A stretch of DNA of 64,000 nt, taken from Clavelina lepadiformis. Taxonomy: Eukaryota > Chordata > Ascidiacea > Aplousobranchia > Clavelinidae. The stretch spans positions 2,482,501 to 2,546,500 of the forward strand of contig NC_135247.1 of assembly GCF_947623445.1 (NCBI RefSeq), given 5' to 3'. A model generated the notes under the pieces. It ran no database searches and was not told the origin of the DNA. It saw only the letters and a list, made by a program, of their open reading frames with translations. The translations under genes and the position numbers were made by a program. Below are positions 13,301 through 25,000 of the stretch, piece by piece; position 1 is the first letter of the stretch, and each line of letters opens with the position of its first letter.

Positions 13301-14118
13301 TTTTGAAAGTGTTACTTGCCATCAACATCTTGTTTCGCGTTTTATTCCTACAAATCTTTTTGTTCGACAGAATATGAAAAGTGCCAGAAATATCTTCACA
13401 ATAACTTTCCGGCTCACCACTCGGTCAGATACGACACTGGCAACCCGTATAGTGAACTTGGATCGTTCTGCACCGAGGAATGTCGTCATATCGGGCACAG
13501 TGACGCATGCTGGATGCCACCAAACGGTAATTTTTAGTTCTCAGAAGCATTTATTGATGAAAGTTTCACCCAATACTTTCCAAACGTTAAAAACTTTCAA
13601 TCTTTTTTAAAGCCTCGTCAAATCCAGCCCAAACACAGAATGTGCGCGGTTACCATGGCGACAGCAATAGAGTTCTCGAAACCATCGAAGAGTCGTCCGG
13701 TGGCATCGAGTACGAACCGCGTGTGATGCGCGAGAAGGTCAGGCGTTCGGTTTGTCTCGCGATCTTGGCTTCGGAGAGCAGGCATCAGTATTCGGATAAA
13801 CGCATCCATCACAGCGAGGATCTATCCAGGCAGTACAACCTGTGGACTGACGATTACGACTCGTCGCCATCCGTTTTCGGAACGCCGACTTCCAACTCGC
13901 CGGCGCCACCTAGCGAGCAGTGTTCGTCGCAGGTTTCGTCCACTAACTTTCAACCAGCGCATTCCACTATCATCCATCATGAGAACTACGTAGGTATGAC
14001 GGCTCAAGCCCGGGAGTTGTTAAATTCGCAGTCAGACTGTGTGAGCAGCTTGTGCAATGCCAGTGTACGGGATACGCAACAGACACTTAACGACATTAAT
14101 AAGCTCTTGGTTAAATAA
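7325..14118 (+). CDS. PCDH: Delta-type protocadherin (cell-adhesion receptor), 18 exons, 1140 aa
   Basis: Exons: 7325-7445, 7687-7913, 8173-8350, 8679-8792, 8960-9299, 9556-9698, 9838-9960, 10107-10242, 10332-10509, 10633-10773, 10858-11031, 11271-11471, 11608-11829, 12014-12210, 12843-12990, 13138-13255, 13371-13526, 13613-14118; they sum to 3423 nt in one frame with GT-AG introns. The product starts with a signal peptide, then six cadherin (EC) repeats. Five inter-repeat calcium linkers are visible: DINDNGP, DANDNYP, DVNDNAP, LDDNDHSP and DVNDNKP. A hydrophobic span (MFIIIIALACFVLLIIVVI) follows in the exon at 11608. The tail of about 375 residues carries CTEECRHIGHSDACWMPP (exon at 13371), a signature of vertebrate delta protocadherins. 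Expected role: calcium-dependent homophilic adhesion, typically neural. Six repeats is the delta-2 number, but the tail motif recalls PCDH1/7/9/11, so the ortholog is open. Vertebrate relatives encode the ectodomain in one large exon; here it is split. The start was chosen because it opens a signal peptide directly after an acceptor. Confidence 0.96.
12705..12721. repeat. (AT)n microsatellite
   Basis: A pure alternating AT run lies in the protocadherin intron between 12210 and 12843, within an imperfect duplication around ATATACGAGACA and ATATACAAGACA. Confidence 0.9.
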
Positions 14119-14513
14119 TGAATGAACACAACACAAGACTAAGTAATTTGTTACAATGTACAATATATACCATCACAAGAGCGTGTATCAGCTTAGTTTT
14201 TTAACATAGCATTGGCTACCTTTTTTACATAACTTACCGCACAGAAAGCTAACACTGCCATTTAATATATTCATGTTTTGCTGTCGCATTCAACTTTCCT
14301 TTTTGCTAACACCGAAACCATTTGTTTGATTACTGTATGTTGATCGTGTGTGTTTTGTTTCGGCGTACTGTGATCGTTTTTGGCTATTACAAATTCTATT
14401 TCTCCTACTGCTGTATTTTTTCTGGTATAGAGTGTTGAGGATCTTTCCAGTGACCTGTATGGAGTCATCATATACAGAATATTGCCGAGTACAAAAAGCC
14501 ACAAATAGGTGAA

Positions 14514-14519
14514 AATAAA
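14514..14519 (+). terminator. Candidate polyadenylation signal of the protocadherin
   Basis: AATAAA lies about 395 bp after the protocadherin stop codon and before the end of the convergent LRR gene. It is the only canonical hexamer I noticed in this 3' region. Confidence 0.55.
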
Positions 14520-14629
14520 ATGTAAAAGACGCAATGTTATGAGTTGACGTACTACTGCGTATAAAACGCCAGTTCCAACGTTCGCTTAACACCTATGCTG
14601 ATTAATATTGTATCAAATCCAAACGTATG

Positions 14630-14635
14630 TTTATT
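14630..14635 (-). terminator. Candidate polyadenylation signal of the LRR gene
   Basis: TTTATT on the plus strand is AATAAA on the minus strand, about 60 bp beyond the LRR-gene stop. The two convergent genes thus end within roughly 110 bp of each other. Confidence 0.55.
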
Positions 14636-14693
14636 CGTGCAAAAATGTGCAAATATACAGAAAGCGCGGTGTATTTTCAAGATTGTCAAGAGT

Positions 14694-16947
14694 TTACAGA
14701 ACGGATGCAACTTCATCTTGGCGAGATGTTCTTTCAGTTTGCTGTCTATTTCGATTTATAATCTTTGCCGTCCTCGCATTAATCAAAAAGCCTACGATGA
14801 CAACAAATACGACCGCGGCGGCTATAGACAACCCAATCGCTAAACCCAGCTCGCTGTAAGCCTTAGTTATAGGTGCCGGAGAACACCGGGATTTACTGTC
14901 AACTGTCGTCATTTTCTTCCCCTTTACGTCATCAGGGTTCTGGCAGGTGATTTGGTTAAGGTCGTAGAATTTGCTCGGCGATGATTGGACCAATTCAACA
15001 ACGTCCTAAATCAACAAGATCAACAGTAAATCAACAGTAAAACTAAAGATTACGAAAAAGTTAAAACATTAAAAATATATGATCGTTGTTAATTATAAAC
15101 AAATTGCCATTTGTAATACGAGAAATGTTCTTAGTCTTAATGTGCCCTTAAATATTTTGTTTTTCTATGCCAAGACAGATTGAAAAATTAGCAGAACCGT
15201 GTTAAAAATATGTGACTGCGTATTGTTCCACCTGCAAATTACAGTCGCAATTCCACGGGTTATTTCCCATCCAAATTACCAGCTGCTTGTTGGTCAAAGA
15301 TGCAATTATATCTGCATCAATCCAAGTGAAGTTACAACTATCGAAAGAAAGCCGGTATATTGTCTCGTTGAAACCTTCGAAGGCGTGACTTGAGACGGAC
15401 GACAATGGCTCATTATAAGCCAGATATAAACCTTGCAATTTGGACAAATGATCAAAGGTAAAATCATCCACTCTCTCCATTGCATTTCCCTGAAATAAAA
15501 CCACATCCATTCACCACGGTTACACAAGAAATCGTATAACTTGGACACAAACAGATACTTAACAAAGACCAAGAAGGCGCCCCACCGACAGGTCGAGCCA
15601 GCCTAGAGAGGTAGCTCCCAGAAACGTGTCGTTTTCTATTGCTGAGATTCTATTTAATGAGAGAAACATCTCATACAACTCTGTAGCGTTGGCGAAAGAA
15701 CTTGAAGAAAGTGTTGATATCGAATTTCCAGTGGCGTAGATTTGGTTGGCAGTGCTGGGGACCGGTGGCAGGGTTTCCAAATTATTCCCGGAATAATCAA
15801 TTGAGTAGAGATCTGGGGCAATATTTCCCCAGTTTTGCGGAAGACTTCTTAACTTGTTGTTTGAAAGTCCGATATATTTCAGCTTGCTGCAAAAAAAACA
15901 GCAATGCTGCATCAAGGCGTACATGAACTCAACGTGACGTCGTTATGACGTACCTGAGATCGTCAAAGGTAACGTCATCGATTGACGACAGGTTGTTTCC
16001 ACTGAAAGAAATCTGAACGAGGCCGGTCAGGTTTCTGACCAGCGATGGTGGTAAAGAGTTTAAGAGGTTGTTGTTCAAATTGAGAACGATGAGGTCACTC
16101 ATACCGGCAAATACGTCACCGGGGAGAATGCGGATTTGGTTGTCGTGCAAGGTTAGATATTTAAGGGTCAGGCTTGGGTCTGCAAAAACTGCCGGCGCGA
16201 TTTCTGAGATATTGTTGTTATGTAAGTAGAGAAACCTGGTAAATGATGAATTTGTATTTAACAGCAAACATTATTTCAAAATTGAAAACTGACATTCACC
16301 TCATCAAAGATTACGCAACAAATAAAAATAAAAATACACCATAACTTTAAAAGCAATGTACAAAGTAACTTTTGGTCACCCAAAGAAATGAAATACTTTC
16401 ATTATAACTACTGGTACCGGATCGATTGTTTGCCAATTCAATTCATAAAATAGACTATTAGTTTTACAACAAACTTTAACAAACAGAGCAACGTTTGTTG
16501 GTCCAAGTTTCACGGCATATTTCTGTGTAGTACTTTCACTATGACTTGTAAAGGATCTTAGCATATCATCTACTTTCTTATTTTAACTGGCGTGCCTTGT
16601 TAACTGCATCGGGGACCTACTTGAGTTTTGTTAAGCCGCTAAAAGCATTTTCGGGCAAAGTAGAAATGAGATTGTTTTGCAGAAATATTTCCGTGGTATT
16701 TTCAGCAAATCCACTTGGAATTTGTGTTAAATTTTGCGTAGAGCAATCTGCAATCCAATCTCCGCTGAAACCAAAGCACCTAGACAAGGATGAGATTAAT
16801 AAATACAAGTCATACATTTATTAATTATTATTGCAAATTACTACCAACGTACCGGCACTCTGACGGGCAAGACGATGCAACATTTGTAGAATGTAGGAAA
16901 ACCATCCAAGCGAAAACTACTGTTTTTATTTTGTTTAAATACATCAT
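14694..16947 (-). CDS. Leucine-rich-repeat single-pass membrane protein, 6 exons, 468 aa
   Basis: Exons in transcript order (complement): 16853-16947, 16621-16779, 15954-16235, 15586-15886, 15232-15489, 14694-15005; 1407 nt in one frame. The first exon gives a signal peptide followed by an LRR N-terminal cap (CPSECRCFGFSGDW, cysteines split over exons 1 and 2). Roughly ten extracellular LRRs follow, with landmarks such as LYLHNNNISEIAPAVF, LGLSNNK-like turns and LDLSGNAMERVDDFTF created across splice junctions. An LRR C-terminal cap (NPWNCDCNLQ then ITCQNP) precedes a transmembrane helix at about residues 417-441 and a cytoplasmic tail of about 27 residues with no recognised signalling domain. 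The architecture fits adhesion or co-receptor LRR proteins; no specific ortholog is recognised. The ATG at 16947 was chosen because it opens the signal peptide; a second ATG follows at once. Confidence 0.93.
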
Positions 16948-18384
16948 TATTTTTCTAATTTATTCTTACTGATGGTTGATAGGTTTTCTGGTCTAGAGTT
17001 TCTAATAACAAAAATACAAAATCAGCATCTTAACCATCCCTAGAAAACTGTACCAATAAGTGATAACGTGACAAAATTGATACGATTCTTGTCGTTGTAA
17101 GCTAATACCAATATCACTTTCTGTTTATGTCGAAACTCTACGATTAAAATCCTGTTGTAACAGACAAGGATGTCCTTGGCAGATCACGTAGCTGTCAATC
17201 AAAGCCCTACTTCCGAAAGCGATTGCGTATTAGGGGCTTTGAACCTCCCATTTCTAGCAGCTAGGGTACAAGCACCAACATCTTTCTCTTTATCATCGCG
17301 ATTAACTTGCCGATAAAATCTGCAGTAAATTTTGTCATTGTCGTCTGAAACTTACCGACGACAATAGGTCTGTTCACTTTCTTCTTGTCAGAGTTTGTGA
17401 GACGTTGGAAAGGGTTAGACTTGTTTGCTCAATGGTCTCAACCATGTTTGTCGATAAAGCGCAGCGTTCAAATATCGGTTGAATTAAAATCTCACATTAA
17501 GATTTATAACTCCTACAGGAAACTTCCTAACTCCTTCGGATATAGGCTAATAATAAAGTGAATAATTTACTCTGACTTGAAGAAACTATATGAGATATCA
17601 TCACGAGATCTTGGGTTGTAGACGCTCAATATGTTATACGGACAGCAGTGTGCTTAATCATGTAATAAATTTTTATTTGTTTTCTTGTTACGTTCTAATG
17701 ATCTACCGTTTGCACATGTAATGAATAACCAAGTTGAACAACGTCATACGCGCGTCTTTGCAAATATACGAAGCACTCGAAACATAGCCACTATCAACCA
17801 TATATTAACCGGTAAAAAATTTCAACAACAACCACTGGCACTAGAGTGCACTTGATGATGGCGAAATAGAACCGGAGTGTTGCGAAAAAAGTACCTGGAG
17901 TTCCGAATTCAAGCAAATACATTCTTTCCTGTTAAATAATTAATTTTCAGTTAGTCGACCTTCTACGAATTTATTTTCAACTTATGATGCTATTTGCTGA
18001 AACGTTTGATTATGATTAATTTCTATGAAATTAAGGTTGCGTAACTCGATTGAATTAGTGATGTATTAAACAACGCAAACAGATTGAGGTGTCTTGTAAA
18101 CAGTCTGCGGCTTAACTTCAACTCTTAACTTTAAAGTGTTTAATTAAACCTATGATAAAACGCTATGACAATCTCATAAATTTTGATATAAGTTATGTTG
18201 TGTCGATGTCAAAGATCTTTATCATCGACTATGCACTGCAATATATAACGTACTGTTTCTGTCACAGCAACCAGCACCATATACGTCATCATACGGGAAA
18301 CGTAACCTCGCTTCAGTCAATCTCGAAAGGTCATGACATCACCTACAGAGACAGACTGAGGTAGGTCCGCTTTTTGACATTTAC
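16948..18384. other. Spacer, possibly holding the 3' exon(s) of the neighbouring minus-strand gene
   Basis: No exon is firmly supported. On the minus strand at about 17345-17510, two overlapping open frames read as plausible short C-termini: one contains NMVETIEQTSLTLSNVSQ and ends TRRK-stop, the other reads SNPFQRLTNSDKKKVNRP. Either could follow the donor at 18385 in phase 0, but their acceptors lack pyrimidine tracts. TTTATT motifs near 17671 and 17971 could be minus-strand polyadenylation signals. Confidence 0.35.
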
Positions 18385-21265
18385 CTGCATGTGGTCGATA
18401 TTGTCTTCATGTAACTTAAATTTTTTCCTGATAACCCCCATCGTGTCTTCCATTTTCTGCAATTTTGCTCGCAATAGGACCGTGTTTTCCGGGTCACAGT
18501 CCGACATCCAGTCGCATTCGCCTTCCCTGTAATCCGAACATCGCCTCTTCCGCTTCTTCTTTTTCCTTCTCACGGAGCACTCTTTGTCCGGATGCAAGCA
18601 GTATTTTGCTCTCGCGGACACGCGTTCCGGAGGACGACTTGTTCTGCTTGCGGCATTTACTGTTTCTTGGGAAGAGGACGCTCGCTTCGAACCCTCATCC
18701 ATAAGAGAACAACAACCGCTCCCTGAGAGTAACATCTCTTCTTGTCTGTCCTCCTCCGGAGAAGACGCCATTTCCACATCGTCCGTGCCGAAAAATGTTT
18801 CGTTGAGAGAACAACTTGGTATCGATTTAGGGGAATTTCTACCACAACTACTGGTAGGTTTCTGTTGCGAACATTCCGGAAGAAACGCTTCGGAAGAATA
18901 TTGCGTACCGCCAGGGCCGTGTAGGGCACAGCATGGGCCAGGACCAGATGAGAAACTTGCCCCCTCTGTAAAAATTGTGTAAACTCGTATTTCCTAAACA
19001 CTGATTTCTAAACTGCCAGTCGCTAAATTTATACATTATTCAGGTATTAATCCTAGAGCATTTTATTTAATCCAAATTGCGTAAATCGTAGGAAAAATTG
19101 TAGATTAACATGCCGTCATCACCGGATTGCCCTTGCCTTGTTCTTCCCGCTTATACGGCTAGTCAAGTATAGCCTACATTTTCTATTTTAACTTGTAATG
19201 AAATCAATTCACTCACAGAATAAAAAGTAACATTATAGGCGGCTTTATAGCCCATTATCATAGTTAAAGCATCGGCCTTCTCTTGAAAACCAAAACGTAA
19301 AATAATAATTAATAAGCAAAAGGCTGCCACTATTCCGCCGGAAAAAATCGTCCGTTCGAAGCTATTTTGACAGTTTCCTGTTAATCTAACTCAATTGTTA
19401 GAAAATGGCAAGCTAAACCTAACTTAAATTTACCTTGTAAACTAAATCTAATTCCAATAAAATCAAATTTTTGCATATATACATACTCCTAACCTAACCG
19501 CCTATTTTCAACAACAGGCTGCGTGACCTGCATACGGTGAAATAGTCACTTGGTTAAGTAAAAACCCTTGTCCACAAAAGCACATCGCAATCAACTACAA
19601 TACTTAAAGGGCGAGATTGGGAACCGCGGGCGGCGTAACATGCCTTGGGGAGAAATTGTAAGTAAACGCGAAAACTGTGTAAGTGTGTGGGAAATTTACT
19701 AAAACCAATAAAAAGAGGTACAAGCGGCATATCGGTAAAGTATTAACACTAAACACAAAGTCAAACTATGTGCACAAGAATGGCAGCAAAAATATGGAAT
19801 GCATCCAAACATGTATCTAAAAACATTTGAAACTGCAGTGCTATAAACTTACACGCCCGTCAGCATTGTAACTAAAAACTGTGAAATTTTGTAACAACAC
19901 GAATCCACTACCATGAGGACTCACCTTGACTGGCGTCATGCATGTTGATACAGTACTTGTGTTGTTTCTCTAAAGTTCTGTCTAAAAAAAATATAATAAA
20001 AATTTAAAAACCCAATAAAAACGTGCATCCATCGGAACTTTTACAAAGACAAGCTCTGTAACCAAGGCTCGAGCAATGAGGAACCCTCACTCAGTCTTTA
20101 AAGGTTGTGCGAAAACTTTTCTTGGTCCGAGGATAAAGATTGTGATATTACCATTATCGTATTAAGTTCATCATCATATTACTGAAGTATTAAACTAAAA
20201 TCGTTGCTAACTTTTCGGAAAGGCTTAATATAGGGTTATGACTATAAGGGGAATAAAGTTCAAGAAGTACATTGAAGCTTAAAAACTTCGATAAACTTTT
20301 CATGCGAAAGTTTTACAACATTTAAGGTTTTTCTTAATTTTTTAAGTATGAAAAATCTGAACTTTAAACAATAGGTCTAAGTTTTAGCTTTCGGTTTAGT
20401 AAAGTTTAGCCAACTTATCACAAAAAATAATGTTTTTGTCTTAATCGTTTGCATTCCTAATGACTTGCCAAAACCCGTATTTTCTCCATAATATCTCCTC
20501 ACTTGTTAATTATTATTTTATGCTTAATTTATCGAAGCGTGACGATGAATGTGCTTTACAAATAATAAGCACCATTAAAAATCATAGGTACCGGTAGCCG
20601 ATGACGTCAGTTGAGACTGATCGCTGTGTGACGCGGACTCAGGTGGATCTGAAGGCGGTGACATGGAACGAGATAGTGTCATTGCTGATGAAGGTGCGGG
20701 ATGGAAACTGGAAGTTTGATTTGCGCCACGTTGTGGCGAACTTGAAACTGTCGGGGTGCTTGTATTTGCATTTTGTTTCCTGGCAAAAAAGTACAACAAA
20801 TTTACGGCCACTTTGTCTTCGATTCCAACAGTTTAAAAATACTTCAACTTTAGAGTTACAGTCTATGCCTGACATTGTATCATTTTAAACAACCACAATT
20901 AACTTATAGACTCGGTGCTTTCTTATATTTAACGCACGCGAGGCTGCTGAAAAGAACGTGACAACACTAATTAAGCAGAATGTGTTGTCAGAGAATAACT
21001 TGGAACTCTAACCGTTCATGACACCGAGAAATAAATAAAAATTTAAGCGACGAAAGACACAACAGCGGCACCTTAAGGAAGAGCTTGGTTTGAAAGTTGT
21101 AGCTTGCTCTTCTTCGGAATCTATTGAAACATCTTCATCCATTTCAGTCATACAGGTTTTGCTTTTGTTCTTACTTATCAATACTTGGCAAACATTCTTT
21201 GTAAAACCATCAAAAAGTTTCTGGACTAAGAGTTTTGACCCAGTTAATGCAGCATTGTTGTTCAA
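18385..21265 (-). CDS. Unrecognised Ser/Pro- and Lys/Arg-rich protein with C-terminal coiled coil; 3' end unresolved
   Basis: Four exons join in matching phases (complement): 21072-21265, 20592-20779, 19925-19981, 18385-18965, giving exactly 340 codons to the last donor. The start ATG follows an in-frame TGA. The N-terminus is acidic (MDEDVSIDSEEE). A Ser/Pro-rich segment follows (TVSSSPQRGANQTSSF; SMSPPSDPPESASHSDQ), then a short predicted helix (RTLEKQHKYCINMHDA), a Cys/Gly-rich stretch, a strongly basic block (RRKKKKRKRRC) that could be a nuclear localisation signal, and a coiled-coil-like end (LLRAKLQKMEDTMGVIRKKF). No catalytic or known domain is recognised. Reading through the last donor adds 14 residues before a stop at 18343; otherwise one or more 3' exons lie below 18.3 kb. 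Splice sites, especially the donors at 21071 and 20591, are not strong, so the model is tentative. Introns 2 and 3 hold dispersed repeats. It lies in tandem behind DDR. Confidence 0.6.
19332..19550. repeat. Dispersed repeat family B, copy 1
   Basis: This segment resembles 62533-62750 in the same orientation and order: CCGGAAAAAA, GAAGCTATTT, TTAATCTAAC, a CTAAAT/CTAACT-CTAA block, CAATAAAATCAA, GCTAACCTAAC-like, GGCTGCG-GTGACCT and a terminal GTCACTT. It sits in an intron of the unrecognised gene. The class is unknown; a MITE or SINE-like element is possible. Confidence 0.6.
20014..20145. repeat. Dispersed repeat family A, copy 2
   Basis: Diverged second copy of the segment at 905-1045, same orientation. 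It lies in the intron between the exons at 20592 and 19981 of the unrecognised gene. Confidence 0.6.
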
Positions 21266-22040
21266 GAAATATCTTTATGACGTAACTATCAGAATTGTTG
21301 TTCTTTTCTCATTTTGCTTAATAATTTGTAAAAGAACTTCCGCAAGATGATGATATTGAGTCTTAATGGCCCCACTTATTATCCCCAATCGTTACCCAGC
21401 AGCCAAATTGGGCTAAGCACCTCGAAGTTAATTATCGTGAAAGTGACAAAACTAGCCGTAAATATTTCATTTAACAACACCGACATCGGAACATCGATTT
21501 ACGACGATTTAAAAGACCAAGAGAAAAACATGAAGTCGTTCGAAGTGTATTTGAAAACAGAAAAACACGACAGAAGATTTTCTAACTAAACACAACAACC
21601 GTTGCAAACGAAAGTAACGAAAACGTACCTTGAGCACACGACAAGAAAAACAGAAAATCAACAACAACCAGTAAAGAAACGAAGACGTCAGTAAAGTTGG
21701 CCTAAGGGGTCAAACTGCGTGATTTTAACGTGTTGGTAAAATTGTGAACGTACATAAACTTGCATAGACCTACGTGTACGATATTTTATGTGCACGTAGC
21801 TAACTTTTGCACCAGTTGAAAAATGTCAAAATGATAAAAAAAAACTTCATGATAGTGAAAAAAAATATTTTTGCCAACCAGAGGCTAAAGACAAATTAGC
21901 TGACATGTACGCTCATCACAATGCTGGCCACAGTCTTACTTTAGAGTTTTGAAATTGGCAATTCGGACCCTTTGGCTGACTGCACGTTACAGTATATATA
22001 GTAGAAATGGCAAAAGAAAGGTAAGAAATCGGGAGTCCGC

Positions 22041-25000
22041 TTATGTCTCTCTAGATAACGTGCGCGGTTTAGGAGTGGGTGGTTTCACTTGAGGTCTTTT
22101 GGGTCCGGGGTTTAATTTTGAATGTCGCTCCAGAAGATAGTGGAGAAGTTGGTCGAATGTTGGTCGCTCCTCGCAAGTCCGCTTCCAGCACTGACGAATC
22201 ATGTTGAAGAGAGAGGCAGGACACCGCTTGGGACGCGGAAGATAGACCTGGATGAAAAGAGACGCGTGAGAGATGTTAATCAACAAAAATCTCGACCTCA
22301 AAGTTGAGGTTTTGACCAAAACCACATTTAAAATGATCTTAGGTAAATAATGACCAAATTGTTCTTCTCGAAACAGATTTCACAAACTTTCACGAAACGT
22401 TTTAAAACCAGCTTCCAGCACACACAACTATGGGTTCAAACTGTACGCAAAGAAGCTTGGCTTTCTCACCTCTTCCCCGGTTCTTCGGAAAATATGATGC
22501 ATATTTTCAATCACTTCCTGGTCCGTGAGCGCCGCGTGTGGCTGGTGTTTGCAGAGTGAGAAAATCTCCCACAGAGTAACTCCAAAGGCCCAAACATCAC
22601 TCGCGTGGCTAAACTTGCCCTGGATAAGTATTAATGTATAACCGTTTGAGAACCGTTTTTACGAATAGAAAATAAATTTGACAGATCGTTTACTTTCATA
22701 GCAGCCTATTTAGATCATTTGAAACAACAGTTTCATGTAATATACACTGGCAATTTCATACATAAATACTGCGAAGCCAAGTATTATAACCGGTAAAGCG
22801 TTCCAACCGTATCTCGTTTCTCAGAAGTTATTGCCATTAACAACGACCCACCATTAGTACACACTCCCACGACATCCAGCGGATGGGCAAAATGGCCCGG
22901 CCCTGTATGCGGTAGTAGTCGCTCTGGTACATATTTCTTGACATGCCAAAGTCAGAAATTCGGATCGAGTTGTCGGAACCAACCAAGCAGTTTCGGGTGG
23001 CCAGGTCGCGATGCACGAAATGCAGAGAAGACAAATACGTCATTCCTGAGGCTATCTGTCTGGCCATGCTCATAAGAACGTCATTGCTGTTGAAATTGAA
23101 AAGCAGAAATCAGCTATTTTCAAAGCTGCTTATCTCTTGTATTCTAGCGTCGGACGCGGATCACAAGACAGTAACAACGGTTGCTTTATTGCTGATAATT
23201 GATCGACTGCTACTGTTTTTACCTTATTGTTTTAATGCCCGGTGCTGGAGTGATGTCGTTATGGAACCCGCGCAAATATTGGTTCAGATCTCCGTTCTCC
23301 ATGTATTCCGTGATCATCGCGTACCGGTCGTCGACCGTGCATATTGCAAGCAACCGGACGATGTTGGGATCTTGTAGTCGGCTCATTATACGAACTTCTT
23401 TGAGAAAATCTTCCCTGAAGAGAAAAGAAGGAAAATGCCCTGGTGCTTAATTACAGTACCTGTACAGAACAGTACAGTACCCAGTCACATGCAGGTAATT
23501 CAATGAAAAGTCATTTTTAATGACAAAAAACTGCACTTACTTTGCGTTCCTAGAAGCTCCTTCGCGAAGTGCTTTCACAGCAACGAGAACCGGCGCGTCT
23601 TCTGAGCCAGGAAGTTGAAATCTAAAACATTATCGTTTCAATGGTTATAATTATTTTAATGGTTAACTAAACGAAAAACGGCGAATCAATAAGCAGTTCA
23701 CATTTTAGTAGTAAGTCATTACTAGTTATTACTATTAGTATTAGTTATAAGGTCGACAATAACTTACTCGTCTTCTTCGACTAAATCTCTGAGACTCGGA
23801 TGGGCCTCGCACAACTGGACTTCGCCAAATTGACCCTCCCCAAGTTTCTCAACAAACTTGAGTCGATCACGTGAGAATTCTGGAGGAAGATCGGATGAGT
23901 CGATGTGAAGCTCTGGAAGACGGACACAAGATGATGCTAACGAGTTACCATAGATATATACGGTACACAAAGTGAACTGGTCACAGACAGAAGCAGGGAC
24001 ATCGACACGACACAACGTTTACTGATTTTGGAATAAGTTCCTAATCTCTACGTAGTGTCGATACAACGTATATGAGGTTGAATGAACCACCAGCAGTTGA
24101 AAGACACAAACAATCCGCTAAATCGTCGAAAGAAAAAACCAACAAAGTGAAATACCTTCGCCAAGGTTGGCAAGCAAGGTGCTCGCAGCAGATGATGAGG
24201 TCCCGTGCAGAGCTGGCATTGTGTTTGCTTTATTCTGCTTGCGACGATGCTTTCTCGGTGAAGGGGATTGCCAGGGCACAGCGTAAATGTTGTTGCCGGA
24301 TACTCCTTGTATAGCCTGCACGTTAAAGACACTTCTGCTTTCAGGATGCTTTGACTATGACGTTGACTATTACTGTGGCGTAGTAGAAATAGACTTTTTT
24401 TCGAGTTACGAAAGGTAACAAGTTTAATTAAGCAGGCGGCGATTCTCAGTATAATTTGTCTTTTCACCCATCATAATGCTATGTGGGTCTTGGGAAATCT
24501 ATGGTTAGCTTCAAATCGATCGATCGATTCCATCGAAGACAGCAATCAATAAGTAATTAACATAAAGGCGTCGTCGTAAACTCGCCGTCAGAAAAAGATT
24601 AACGCACTTCCATTGCGTCTCTGGGGTATTACCTGCAGTTCGACGTTTGGTAGCAAAAGGTCCGTTTCAGCATAATGAGAAGTACCGGCGCTACCATTCC
24701 CCTGATCGGACGTTTGTGAATGGAACGTTGCACCTGATTCTGTCAAAGGTCAAAAAGATATCACAAAGCTGCTAAAGTACCAAACCTTAAAAAATGATAT
24801 CTTCAAAGAAGATGGGGCCCGAAACTTTGCCCACAAAGGTTAACGATTGGTGATTGTAATTGGCTTGTAACTGACTTGAAATTCCCTTACCCGGTTGTCC
24901 AGGGGCGGCCTTCTGGTACGGAGGTGGGGGGGTGGTCGCGATGACGTCCCTCGGTTCAAGGTAGAGGTTATCAGGGGGAAACACTGTGGGTGTTGGACCA

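Noticed and set aside
20575-20811. 78-codon minus-strand frame read as a terminal exon with stop at 20575
   Set aside because: A donor at 20591 links it in phase to the exon at 19981, and an acceptor at 20780 trims its 5' part, so an internal exon is more likely; the terminal reading is not excluded.
24048-24467. 139-codon minus-strand open frame
   Set aside because: Shadow frame of the DDR juxtamembrane exon 24156-24315, whose correct frame encodes [14 protein letters not shown].
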